Source: Cordylochernes scorpioides (taxonomy: Eukaryota; Arthropoda; Arachnida; Pseudoscorpiones; Chernetidae). From it: a stretch of DNA of 64,000 nt. The stretch spans positions 23,943,605-24,007,604 of the forward strand of contig CP092879.1 in NCBI GenBank assembly GCA_030710605.1. Reading direction: 5' to 3'. The position numbers were made by a program, and so were the translations under genes. The stretch's first letter is position 1; every line of letters starts with the position of its first letter. This document shows positions 19,870-31,222 of the stretch, one piece after another. The notes under the pieces were generated by a model. The model searched no databases. It saw only the letters and a list, made by a program, of their open reading frames with translations, and was not told the origin of the DNA.

Positions 19870-20260
19870 GATGCATTAGAGCGCCATCTGTTTTGAAAAT
19901 ACGAAACTATTATAGACGCGTATGATTCTTTTAAAAATTAAACAATTTCTACTACCCTAAATGCAATGGAAAAATATTGGGAGGGCCTGACTCATCAATG
20001 GTGAACCTTCTCAGCGGTTTCGCCAAATATAGATATCAAAATACGAAACTATTATAGACGCGTATGATTCTTTTCAAAATTAAACAATTTACACTGTCCT
20101 TACTGCAATAGAAAAATTAATGGGAACCAGGCCCTCCCATTAATTTTTCCATTGCAGTAAGGGCAGTAGAAATTGTTTTATATTGAAAAGAATCATACGC
20201 GTCTATAATAGTTTTGTATTTTGATAACAAATGGCGCGCTAGTGCATCTTAATATAAATA
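19870..20260. repeat. Family A palindromic repeat, partial
   Basis: Contains GCGCCATCTG, the CTACTG..TGCAATGG block in both orientations, and a minus-strand hammerhead-like remnant at 19988-20024 in which strand 3 is missing but CTGGC/GCCAG has become TTGGC/GTCAG, still able to pair. Confidence 0.65.
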
Positions 20261-20329
20261 TAGATATGTTGGATTTTCTATATTCAGAAAATATATTTAT
20301 TAAAAATAAAAAGACATATCCTGGCCAGG

Positions 20330-21960
20330 CTCACATCAGCCTTTCTAGATAGCCCACTCTGCCATGAAATCTAGCATTTATAATTTAAAAACCTTATTGT
20401 GCAACTTCTTCAAACTTTTATATAAAAATGTATTGAAGAGTATTTCTTTGTTTCTTGAATCAAAGAATTATAGGCAGAGCTGAAAATCTTTGACACTTTT
20501 TCCAAAAGCCGATTTCAAATTTGGACAATATAAGGTCTTTGAGGCATAATGATTATTCAAAATTCATTTCAAATATTCCGTGAAAGTTGAATTAGCCATA
20601 TCAAATTTAGAGCACATTTAAAAATTAAAACACAGAAAACTTTCATTCATAAATATTGTTAAAACCTCCTATTGGTGGGCCATTAATTCCAAATTTGACA
20701 ATTTGCGCTTGGAGAATAGAAAGTAAACATTTGAAAAATAATCTTTCTAATCGATTCTTATTACCTCATTGTTCAACTTAGGAATAATTGTTATCAGAAA
20801 GTTACCAAGCTCAAAGAAAGCGAATTCAAAAGCATTCAAATATTTTTAATTTTAATTTTTATTTATTTTATTTATTTATATTTATTTATTTATATTTATT
20901 TTATTTATTTATTTATTTATTTATATTTTTTCATTTAGTTAGTTTCGATGCTGGGCATCTTCTTGGAGGTGCTGTGCGCGGCACTCGTGCTGGCCGCCGC
21001 GTTCATTGCGGCGCTACTTTCAAGGATTGAATCTTTGAAGAAAGATTTGGCAATAGAGAAAGAAAAGAACGCTGACTTTCAAAAGAAATTTGATATAGGG
21101 TTGATGAAGATCAATCATTTGAGTGAAAAATTCACTGATTCAGTCGAAAATTCCATCGCTCTTATTAAAGAAAACAAAAAATTGAAGAAAAAAAATTATT
21201 AGTGTTGAATGGAGAATGGACCGAATCGAATCTCGTGAGCGAATCACTAAGACAAAGTTGAACATTTTGAAGCACAAAATTACAAAACAAGAAAAGGTTA
21301 CAAGCTGGAAACGAGCGTTACTCGGCTTAGATAATTTGATGAAAATCAAAGAGTACATTATCATTTGGACCACCTACTTCGGGGGCGTACTTTCCTTTAA
21401 GACTTTGCCGGAGAAAGGGAATGTTTTCAAGAAAGTAAAGGACTACGGATTCGACGGGATCGTGGATAGAATTAAAAAAAGACTGACTTCTGCACCATTT
21501 GATCGTGAAGGTGAAATTTACGAATTGGATGGAAAATAAAAGAGGAACTGAGTTGTTATCTTTTATTTATTCTGAATCGCTATTTGATATTTTTAACTCT
21601 CGGAAATAAAGTGGATAGAATTTAAAATATGATTTATTCCTATTAATAAGATTGAAATGGGATTATGGTAAATATTATCTTTAATAGGTCTTGGTACTAA
21701 GCCTAATCTCACTTTGAATGTTTACTATTTATGGGTATAGTAATTATATAGGATATTTCAGTTTTATGTTTCAAATGGTTATAGCAATCTTTGTTTCTAT
21801 TTCCCTATGTTAGTTTAGTATATTAATAAGCTTGTACTGAATTCTTCTACTTTAGTGTCTATCTCATTGTTTACATTGGTTGACCAAATGTAAACAAACA
21901 ACGTCATTGGGTAGAATTCTACACCACTTTTATATATAAGATATTGATAAACAAATATTT
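20330..21960 (+). repeat. Tandem gene-bearing unit, copy 3
   Basis: Homologous to 5985-7610 and 8030-9397 from the upstream 'TTATAGGCAGAGCTGAAAATC' block to the downstream 'TTGACCAAATGTAAAC' block. Much closer to unit 2 than to unit 1. Confidence 0.75.
20948..21539 (+). pseudogene. Membrane/coiled-coil protein family, copy 3, frameshifted
   Basis: It begins at an ATG aligned with copy 2 and runs 84 residues with the same membrane segment and coiled coil, then meets a stop at 21200-21202 just after an A-run that is one base longer than in copy 2. The remainder (MDRIESRERITK onward) is open in another frame to 21539, past the end of copy 2. Apart from this one base the copy is intact, so a sequencing error in a homopolymer or a very recent mutation are both possible. 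Confidence 0.7.
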
Positions 21961-22568
21961 CAAATTAAAAACGACATTTTGAAATATCGAAATGTATTTG
22001 CTTACTGACATTTATAATAATAGGTAACAGATATACGTTACGAAAACGCAACGAGTTTACTTCAAGAACAACATATTTAAAGATATAGAGGTATAAAAGG
22101 AGAAATACAAGATTGTCCCAATAGTTTGTAAACACTTTCAAAAATTGTAAATAGTAATATTATTCGCCGTTATGTATAATGTCTTTGTATTATGTTTAAA
22201 GTAATTGTATTATGTATTATGATGTATTCGCCGAGTAATAAGAAAAATAACGTTTTGAGAAAAACACTAAACTTTTGGTTCAACCTTATAATTAAGTATA
22301 AAGTAAAGAAAATATGAAAGAGAATTCTAAACTTACAAGCTAAATAATCAGATATATCTATATTAATAAAATGGAAATTTCATAAGTGTTGTTAACTAAA
22401 AACTTTCGTTACAATGCATCAATTTCAACCAAATTTTCAACATTTATGTAAAACGAGATGGAGCAGGTTTTGCTTAACATCAAAATATATTTCCTAACAT
22501 TAACATGAGTAACTTCGCTGTTATCGATTAAATACAAAAAAAAATCAACAGAGTTAATTTTATTTATA
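21961..22568. other. Non-coding AT-rich stretch
   Basis: Includes the inverted-repeat arm 22022-22125 noted above with TATAAAAGGAG, and CAACAGAGTTAATTTT at 22547, repeated beyond the mariner at 23898. No gene seen. Confidence 0.5.
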
Positions 22569-22669
22569 TACGAGGGCCATCCGATAAATAAGTTTCCCTA
22601 TTTTTAAAAAAATAAACCACATTATTTACAATTATGCAGTCATTTTATTTTCATTATACAACTCATAGA

Positions 22670-22957
22670 CTACTTCTCTACATAATCACCATTTCTGTCC
22701 AAACATTTTTGGTACTGTTGTAGCAATTTTTTGATACCACTGTTATACCAAGCCGTGTCCTGTCTTCGTAGCCAGTGGTTCGCTTCCGCCTGCACTTCGT
22801 CATCATTCGCAAAGTGCTTGCCTCCAAGGTGCAACTTGAGTGCTGGAAAAAGATGGAAGTCGCTTGGAGTAGGTCCCGGAGAATAAGGTGGATGTTTGAA
22901 AGTTCGAGTTGCGTGAGGGCGAGCATTGTCATGGACGAGTAACACTTTCCGAGACAA
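22670..22957 (-). pseudogene. Mariner transposase, C-terminal part
   Basis: Carries HDNARPH (second catalytic Asp) and PSDFHLFP (third Asp, D34D type), with YSPGPTPSD where mariners usually read YSPDLAPSD. It ends near the left terminal repeat. It is separated from the N-terminal part by broken frames at 22958-23165. Confidence 0.88.
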
Positions 22958-23165
22958 AAGTCCAGGACGTTTCCGTTTTATTGCAGCTCTGATTTTAGTG
23001 AGGACTTCGCAGTACCTCGCAGCGTTAACCGTAGTGTTAGGGGCAGGTAGTCAACCAATAAAACATCCTTACAGTCCCAAAAGACGATAGCCATAACTTT
23101 GCCTGGAGAGATTGTGACCTTCGCCTTTTTGGTGCACTTTCCTCAGGCTTCTTCCACACCATTCT

Positions 23166-23747
23166 TTATCGTTTTGTTTCTGGAGTTGAATTATGCACCC
23201 AGCTTTCATCTCCAGTGACAATACGGGAAAACAGTTGATCTCCATCTCTTCGATGCATTTCCAGGAAAGATCGGGCTGCCTCCATCTGTTGTTGCTTGTG
23301 ATTTTCCGAGAGCAAACGCGGGACCCATCTTGCGCAGACTTTGTGAAAATTCAAAACATCTGACATGATTTTTCCAATCGAAGAGCGTCCAATTTCGATT
23401 CCAGGAGGCAGTCGAATCATTATTTCGTCAATGGTGACGCGGCGATCTGCTTCCACCACATTCCGAACAGCAGCAACGGCTGCATTGACCATAGCAGTAA
23501 CGGGCCTGCCGCTTCGCTCGTCATCATGCACGTTTTGCCGTCCTTCCAAGAACCATGAACGCCATCGGCGAATCATTTGGATGCTCATACCTCCTTCACC
23601 ATACACTGACACTAAATTGCGATGAATATTGACCGCAGTTTCATTTTTCGCCGTGAAAAAACGAATTACAGAACGGAGTTCGCAAGTGGACACGTTCACT
23701 AGTGGTAGCTCCATGGAAACTGAAGCGCTACGGACTTGCGCGTACAA
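23166..23747 (-). pseudogene. Mariner transposase, N-terminal part
   Basis: About 190 residues: helix-turn-helix region with RWRSWFLEGR..DDERSGRP, the KVCARWVPRLL linker and the first catalytic motif TGDESWVH. The frame is lost right after the NSTPETKR stretch. With the C-terminal piece it makes up most of a SETMAR-like mariner transposase. Confidence 0.9.
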
Positions 23748-23919
23748 GTAGCGTGATTTTGAAGGTCACACGCTTCCAACGCATCCTAGTGACCATTTCT
23801 TACACTACTAACTAATTTTTACAACGTTTTGTTCGCAGAAAAAATAATAGCGAAACTTATTTATTGGATAGCCCTCGTATAAATACAAAATTAAATTTCA
23901 ACAGAGTTAATTTTTTTAC

Positions 23920-25640
23920 ATATGATATAAAAAGCCAACAATGAAGAATGAATGTAAGATAAAAAAAACAACAATAAAGAGTAAATGTAATATAAAAAGC
24001 CAACAATGAAGAATGAATGTAAGATAAAAAGCCAACAATGAAGAGTAAATGTAATATAAAAGGCCAACAATGAAGAATAAATGTAAGATAAAAAGCCAAC
24101 AATGAAGAGTAAATATAATATAAAAAGCCAACAATGAAGAGTGAATGTAAGAGAAAAAGCCAACAATGAAGAGTAAATGTAATATAAAAAGCCAACAATG
24201 AAGAGTGAATGTAATATAAAAAGCCAACAATGAAGAATGAATGTAAGATAAAAAGCCAACAATGAAGAATGAATGTAAGATAAAAAAAACAACAATAAAG
24301 AGTAAATGTAATATAAAAAGCCAACAATGAAGAATGAATGTAAGATAAAAAGCCAACAATGAAGAGTAAATGTAATATAAAAGGCCAACAATGAAGAATA
24401 AATGTAAGATAAAAAGCCAACAATGAAGAGTAAATATAATATAAAAAGCCAACAATGAAGAGTGAATGTAAGAGAAAAAGCCAACAATGAAGAGTAAATG
24501 TAATATAAAAAGCCAACAATGAAGAGTGAATGTAATATAAAAAGCCAACAATGAAGAATGAATGTAAGATAAAAAGCCAACAATGAAGAGTGAATGTAAT
24601 ATAAAAAGCCAACAATGAAGAATGAATGTAAGATAAAAAGCCAACAATGAAGAGTGAATGTAAGATAAAAAGCCAACAATGAAGAGTAAATGTAATATAA
24701 AAAGCCAACAATTAAGAATGAATGTAAGATAAAAAGCCAACAATGAAGAGTAAATATAATATAAAAAGCCAACAATTAAGAATAAATGTAAGATAAAAAG
24801 CCAACAATGAAGAGTAAATATAATATAAAAAGCCAACAATGAAGAGTGAATGTAAGATAAAAAGCCAACAATGCAGAGTAAATGTAATATAAAAAGCCAA
24901 CAGAGTGAATGTAAGATAAAAAGCCAACAATGAAGAGTGAATGTAATATAAAAAGCCAACAATGAAGAGTGAATGTAAGAGAAAAAGCCAACAATGAAGA
25001 GTAAATGTAATATAAAAAGCCAACAATGAAGAGTGAATGTAATATAAAAGCCAACAATGAAGAATGAATGTAAGATAAAAAGCCAACAATGAAGAGTGAA
25101 TGTAATATAAAAAGCCAACAATGAAGAATGAATGTAAGATAAAAAGCCAACAATGAAGAGTGAATGTAAGATAAAAAGCCAACAATGAAGAGTAAATGTA
25201 ATATAAAAAGCCAACAATGAAGAATGAATGTAAGATAAAAAGCCAACAATGAAGAGTAAATATAATATAAAAAGCCAACAATTAAGAATAAATGTAAGAT
25301 AAAAAGCCAACAATGAAGAGTAAATATAATATAAAAAGCCAACAATGAAGAGTGAATGTAAGATAAAAAGCCAACAATGCAGAGTAAATGTAATATAAAA
25401 AGCCAACAGAGTGAATGTAAGATAAAAAGCCAACAATGAAGAGTGAATGTAATATAAAAAGCCAACAATGAAGAATGAATGTAAGATAAAAAGCCAACAA
25501 TGAAGAGTAAATATAATATAAAAAGCCAACAATGAAGAGTAAATATAATATAAAAAGCCAACAATGAAGAGTAAATATAATACAAAAAGCCAACAATGAA
25601 GAGTAAATATAATATAAAAAGCCAACAATGAAGAGTAAAT
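23920..25640. repeat. Minisatellite of about 54 units of 32 bp
   Basis: The unit reads roughly AAAGCCAACAATGAAGAGTA plus ATGTAATATAA, with two main variants (GAATGAATGTAAGAT and GAGTAAATGTAATAT). A higher-order repeat of 320 bp (ten units) is visible from the rare AACAACAATAAAG variant at about 23957 and again 320 bp later. Because 32 is not a multiple of three, long minus-strand open frames are artefacts of the array. It abuts a Helitron 5' end at 25640. Confidence 0.93.
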
Positions 25641-26246
25641 CTCTATATATATAAAAATGAATGTTTGTATGTTTGTTTGTATGTCCGGTATACAATTTCG
25701 CAGTAGTTCACTAATTCAAACCAAAATTTCCATTCATAGGTAAAAAAGTACGGGGAAGACGAGATATATATAAATAAATTATTAAAACTATATATTTTTA
25801 CTCAGAAAATGATGATGACGATATTGCTGTATCATGTTTGATTATCAGATACAAAATTATATCGGGAAAAATTCCAAAAAGCAGAGACCACGGGTGAAAC
25901 CAGTTCATTATTTTGTACGCAGGAACAAAATTCTAACAGAAAAACATTCATTCGAGCAGAAAACAAAAGCCAGATCATCTTTCTATAAAAATATCGCTTC
26001 TCAGACACAAAGTTTGGAGCGGGACGTTTCACAAGAGTGACATCCACGGCGCCAATTTATAATTGTAACGAATAGTATTTGAATAAAAACATTTAATCGG
26101 GTAAAACCCGGGCGTTGCCCGGGTCATTCGGCTATATTATATAAATATATAATGTAATGAATATTATTATCATCATTATCAATAATATTCGTTAGGCAAA
26201 CTTTCACTCGGATAAAACCCGGGCGAAGCCGGGTACACATCCGCTA

Positions 26247-26247
<1 letters not shown>
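25640..26247 (+). mobile_element. Non-autonomous Helitron, composite with two 3' ends
   Basis: The 5' end is TCTCTATATATATA after A. One 3' end is the hairpin ACCCGGGCGTTGCCCGGGT followed by CATTCGGCTA (to 26133); a second, different 3' end is CCCGGGCGAAGCCGGGT..CCGCTAG (to 26247) followed by T. Insertion between A and T fits Helitrons. The interior matches the reverse-oriented copies at 41709-42193, 60747-61454 and 62983-63456. Confidence 0.8.

Positions 26248-26248
<1 letters not shown>

Positions 26249-26321
<73 letters not shown>
26249..26321. repeat. (AT)n microsatellite
   Basis: Uninterrupted alternating AT of about 73 bp right after the Helitron 3' end. Confidence 0.95.
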
Positions 26322-26325
<4 letters not shown>

Positions 26326-26344
26326 TAACAATAGAAAAAAAAAA

Positions 26345-26710
26345 TCAGGTGTTGATATTAAAAAGGCAGAAGGCAGAGCGCCATCTGGTGGAACAGAAAT
26401 CAACTAAACATTGATTTATCCTGTTCCCTGAAATTTGGCCACCCAAATTCCTTTGATAAATCAAAAAAAGCAATCCACGAAAGCATTTTGCGCAGAACGC
26501 TTTCAGCGTGGAGCAGGCTGTAGCACTGCGACCAAAAATATTATTGGTCCCAGTGGCTTCTTGAGAAACCAAGATATTGGTTTAGCCAAATATCAGGGAA
26601 CAGGCTAAATCAATGTTTAGTTGATTACTGTTCCACCAGATGGCGCTCTGCCTTCTGAAAAGCCTATGTGTTCCTGGTCAGGATATGTCTACCTCGTTGT
26701 CCAATATATA
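26345..26710. mobile_element. Palindromic family B element
   Basis: Inverted arms of about 60 bp: GGCAGAGCGCCATCTGGTGG (26364 onward) and its complement ending near 26653, each followed by the ATCAACTAAACATTGATTTA block. On the minus strand the centre (26485-26520) aligns with the family B hammerhead region, but the core has decayed (CTGAAAG). Confidence 0.65.
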
Positions 26711-26779
26711 TATATTAAAAACAAAAACGGAATATTCTGGCCGATCATATGAGCAATTTTGATGACGAAGCGCCATCTA

Positions 26780-27130
26780 GTAGAAAAAAATAAACTAAAG
26801 CAGTTTTCGTATATTTTTCTCATTTTTTCATATATTTATATGAAAAATAATTTCTACTACCCTTACTGCAATGGAAAAAAATTAAAGGGAGGGCCTGGCT
26901 CATCAGTGGTGAACACTTTCAGCGGTTTCGCGAGTTTAATCTACTACTTTAATGGTATATTAAACTGGCGAAACCGCTGGGAGGGTTCACCACTGATGAG
27001 CCAGTCCCTCCCTTTAATTTTTTTCATTGCAGTAAGGGCAGTAGAAATTGTTTAATTTTCAAAAGAATAATACGCGTCTATAATAGTTTCGAATATTCAT
27101 AACAGATGGCGCGCTATGCATCATATTATA
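26780..27130. mobile_element. Palindromic family A element
   Basis: Inverted arms with the CTACTGCCCTTACTGCAATGG block at both ends and hammerhead-like sequence on each strand (minus 26896-26940; plus 26963-27005). The centre, which would hold strand 3, is shortened, so neither motif is complete. Ends with GCGCGCTATGCATC. Confidence 0.65.
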
Positions 27131-27219
27131 TGAAAAATAGTAAAAATAGATACTTGGTCAAGTGTTTATATTGACACCAAAAAAAAAAAAAGGCAAATCA
27201 TTACCGCTTACATAAGCAT

Positions 27220-27720
27220 TTTATAAGGGAGAGAGGTATCTATTAGCATGAAAATCCACTAAATGTTGAATTAACTTGTTTCGTGATATTTGCCAATTTA
27301 TTCTTTTGATATATCAAGAAAAGCGAATCATGTACGCGTTTAGTGTTGTTATCCCTCGTAAGCGTGGTGCAGGTACGGGAAATTGCTGTTTTGTTTTTAA
27401 TATCAACACATGACCATTTTAATATATTTCTTATTTTTCCACCTATACAGCATATTATCGTATCCTCGTATTAATGCATATTTGAACTTAATTGTCTATT
27501 TCTTGATTTCATAGGAACCTTCTAGAGCCATTTTTTTCCATAGAGGTACAGCCTGTATCGTCCTGACGAGGCCCAACAACCCGAATCACGTATGTGGTTG
27601 GCTTTTTTCTCGACTTATCAAGAAATTGGTTTGGTTAAGTGTCAGGGAACAAGATATATCAGTGTTTAATGCTATCTAAATTGATCATATGAGCTGTCAG
27701 GATATGATATTCATGTTTTA
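27220..27720 (+). mobile_element. Family B element, decayed
   Basis: Contains GAGGTACAGCCTG, CTGACGAGGCCCAACAACCC (27563-27582) then GAAT instead of GAAA, followed by TATGTGGTTGGC. The hammerhead is recognisable but the conserved A15.1 is lost. Confidence 0.6.
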
Positions 27721-28590
27721 AATGTGTATATATATTTTGCCGGGAGAAATTTGATCTATAAAAATATAGGGCGTCTCTCCCGTCAAATAAACGCCAAAAT
27801 TAAATGCTATCTATTGACCGTCTCAACAAACTATCGGACTCGGGTCGGTGAAAAAGCCCCACACCAGCTTTGGTAAACTGAGAAGTGTTCACCCAGAAAC
27901 CACGTGTTAAATAAAGGAGCAGCTCAAAACTATTTTTTCAACGAACATGCCGTTTTTAATTGTCACTTAATATGCACTTTTTCATATTTTAACCATTCTG
28001 TAGAGATTTATTTTACATATATTATTTATTTATTTATTTATTTTATTGATTTATTTTAACACACAAAACGTGATATTCCGGCTAGGGATAATTGGGTCGA
28101 TTTACATATTTTTAAAACAGAAACAGTTATAAACATATTATACAAGAAAAGGTAATCAAAAGTAAAAATAGAGAAACAATAATATATATTAGGAACCTGA
28201 GCCTTTCAGGTTAGAAAGATAATCACAAATATATTTACAAAGATAGTTAAATCTATGATAATTCTCTCTGCTATTTACAAATTGATATAGATCTACAACA
28301 TTGTCTGTTTTCTAGCGGTGAAGAAGAATTATTTATTAATATTAACCTTTTGAAAATATAGATAAGACACAATTTGGATTATAGATTATAAACACAAGGT
28401 AATAAGACCAAATCCAAATAAATAAATAGTGGGTGACTATAGTGATCTGTGACTAGTGTGTTATTTTTTTCGAAATTTTTTTCTAACCGCTCCCTCTCCT
28501 GAATGGCCTGAGAGAGAGATATGTCTTGGTCCGTGGGGTGGTAGACTGTATGGATAATTCAGTCATGGCTTGGATCTCTTCTGCAGGAGC
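27721..28590. other. Non-coding; one family C fragment
   Basis: 28370-28450 has the family C end block 'TAATAAGACCAAATCCAAATAAATAAATAGTG' in part. Short TTTA repeats lie near 28020-28060. No gene seen. Confidence 0.5.
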
Positions 28591-28592
28591 CG

Positions 28593-29961
28593 CTAATGGC
28601 TCAGTATTGGTCGAGGAAGGCTCTGGTCGTGATGGCATTTGGCTGGTGCTCGGCGCCGGAACAGGAAGCTAGGGGGCTGGAGTCTCGTGGGGACGGACAG
28701 GGAAGTTCGCCCCAGGCGAAGTCGCGGCAGGGCTGGAGGGTGTTGAGGGGTCTGCTTGATGGGCACAGATAATTCCGCAGCTGGTGTTGAGAGGGCGGAG
28801 TTGTTGGAGGGCATGGGCTTGGATGAGGGAGGCCTCGACACCAGGCCCTGCCTTCTTTTCCTTGATGTTTTCGGCTCCAGATTTTTTTGTAGGGCTCGTT
28901 GGGGGGATAGACTTGAGGATGAGGTCTTCCTGCTGAGCATTGGATGCCCTTGATGGAGGTGGGGCTGTCTCCACAGCAGCAGTAGGTGAGGTCTGTGGTC
29001 AGCTGGTGTAGGTGCTGCAGCCGGCATGGTATTCAAGGCGGAGGGTGGCTTGGTCCAACCTTATGTGCGGGCAACAGGAGCATCCACAGGGAGCACAAAC
29101 TTGTCCTCCTGGATATCTGTCTTACGATGACAGTTTGCGCGTTTGTGTCCCTGCCTATGGCACAGGGAACACTTGATGCCATAGGTCACATAGAAGTGTG
29201 TGACCACTCCCTTGGACTCGACATCTAGCCGGGCAGGGATATGGGAGATCTTCACCCCAACGCTCGCGCGAGAGCATCAGCCCAGACGAGTCTTCGAGTT
29301 GCATCATCTTCTGGATGATGGACGTGACCTATCCGTAAGGCCGTAGAGCAGTGACGAGGTCAGCATCCTCCACGAAGAACAGCACATTGCCGAGCATTAT
29401 TCGCTCGGCTCTTTTTCTCAGAGGGAAGGCCTGTAGCGTGGCATCCTCGATGTCGAGGCCTTCTTCTATCAGCTTGTCGGCGAGGTTCACGCTGGAGAGG
29501 CCGACCAGGATGTGCCCCTCCATCTTCATCAGCTGGTAGACGAGGCCCTTGCCCAGCTTGGTTTCTAGTGCCCGGAAGTACTGCTCCTGGGCGCAGTCTG
29601 GGCAGAACTCCAGGAAGACACATTGGTCCGCCTGCCCTGCTGCCGACCTGGCTCGGAAGGTAGCCTGATTCTGCCTGGTGGTCTGGCATTTATGCACCTT
29701 ACTGGGTCTAAGCGTGGCTCGTGGCCTGCTGCTGTTGGAAGGGATTTTTGGCCCCCGAGTTGGCGTGGTAAGATTCATGTGGCCTCTTTTTACAGGTGCC
29801 CACTGTGGTGAGTTTACGAGAACCTCGTCTTCTTGTTCCGCGCAGTTAGCCCAGTTGCGGCGCGAATATGCATTCTTGCCGTCGGCCGCGGGCTCAAAAT
29901 TTGCATTCTTGTTATTGTTTAAACCAGAATTACTTTCAGCCAATTCTGAAACTTTTGCCAA
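28593..29961 (-). pseudogene. Gag/ORF1-like retrotransposon protein with zinc knuckle, broken
   Basis: The best frame (29329-29961, 210 residues) ends in a conserved-looking block (GHILVGLSSVNLADKL, ..LGNVLFFVEDADLV). A second frame (29061-29255) has C-x2-C-x4-H-x4-C (CSLCHRQGHKRANC), a nucleocapsid-type knuckle. Downstream on the minus strand is a Ser/Pro-rich tail in yet another frame. Frames change at about 29330 and 29060, so it is not intact. The architecture fits ORF1 of a non-LTR retrotransposon or a Gag; I cannot say which family. The region is far more GC-rich than its surroundings. Confidence 0.6.
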
Positions 29962-31222
29962 TATTTCGGCGGAGACTTGAAATTATTGGATGGGGTTTGT
30001 TCGGATTTGCAGCCCGTTTTCTTCGCTTTCAGTCAACACCCTAAAGGGGTTAGTGATCTTCATTACCTCCATCCCAGCCGCAGAAAACGCATTGCTTGCG
30101 CGCCACACGGCCGCACGGGCCGAGAGAGTGTGTGTACACGAGAAAATTCATATCAGATAGGAAATAGTGGTACAGTAATAGACACTACAGTAGAATCAAT
30201 TAGCAACGAAAGCATGAAAATGCACATGAATTGTGTTGTACAGTTCTATGTTAATTTGTGGGATAGAGCTCCATGCCTGTTGTACCTATTCAGTCAAATT
30301 AACATCAGTACATATACTGGTTGAGGTGGAGCTGTCGCCCAATATTATCCAATATATGCTGAATGGGAGAAAGATCTAGTGATCTTGAAGGCCAAGGGAA
30401 CTTGTCGACATTCTGTAGAATACGTTGGGGAAACAGCATTTGAATGTTTTTAATTAGATTTGAGTCAAGGATGCTCTAAGGTTGTTACCAGCACCACGTG
30501 GAGGATCGCTGCCACGAAAGAAAAAAAATGAAGAACTGTTCTTCTGCCATTTTGTTTCCAATTTAAAATAATAAAAAAGGTCACAGATTTTCTAAAGAAA
30601 TGATGATGGTAGTCTCATAATACATACAGCTCATTGATATCGAGCGAGGTGGTGTGATAGAGCTATGAGATGGTGGATTTATTTTCACAATATTAAAGTA
30701 TTTTTTTTAAGAGAAAGACTGTTCATGTAGCTGACAAAGGTTGTCACAGGAAGCTCTGGCTCAGGAAAACTTCAAAGGGGTTCTAATACAACTTATTTAA
30801 TTTATGGAAATTTCATGGAAAGTGTTTTGTTTGAGCAGCTAAAACCAATGGCGTTGGTTTTTTTTTTTTTTTCGAATTCAAACTCTTGGAAATGTTCTAA
30901 AAATCCTATAATAGCATAAAAGTACCCGCATTACTTAAACATAATTATATGAATAAATTTTAATAATTTCAGATGTAGACAAAACAAAACTGATACTTTT
31001 TAGAAGTGCAATCAAACTGATATCTACTTGTGACCGCTCACTCCAACTTATCCTGATATAGCTAAAGAATTTTGTGATAAATACCTTCTTTTTATATAAA
31101 ATAAAATAATAAAAATATAGTAAATTTAAGTTTTTAACAATTTAAAAATAAAAATTGGAAAGAATAATCACTTAGCAACGTGAATTAAAGACCATTGTTT
31201 CACAATTAGCTCAGCTATCGAG
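29962..31222. other. Non-coding, nothing recognised
   Basis: Mostly AT-rich with short GC-rich patches next to the ORF1-like remnant (30000-30130). No repeats with clear ends and no supported frame. Confidence 0.4.

Larger units (their letters stand above)
22571..23877 (-). mobile_element. Mariner element with terminal inverted repeats
   Basis: Ends CGAGGGCCATCCGATAAATA and, from the right, CGAGGGCTATCCAATAAATA; flanked by TA at 22569-22570 and 23878-23879. Length about 1.3 kb, typical of mariner. Transposase lies on the minus strand in two open parts. Confidence 0.92.

Noticed and set aside
23920-25640. Regular ~32-bp repeat resembling a CRISPR array
   Set aside because: There are no unique spacers, units are contiguous and variable, and the context is eukaryotic.
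23857-25695. Long minus-strand open frames of up to 570 codons
   Set aside because: They are read-through of the 32-bp minisatellite in all three frames; the 'proteins' are 32-residue repeats of the same DNA with no independent signal.
25834-26047. Open frames of ~70 codons conserved at 25.8, 41.8, 60.8 and 63.0 kb
   Set aside because: They are the body of the non-autonomous Helitron; conservation reflects common copying, and frames occur on both strands.
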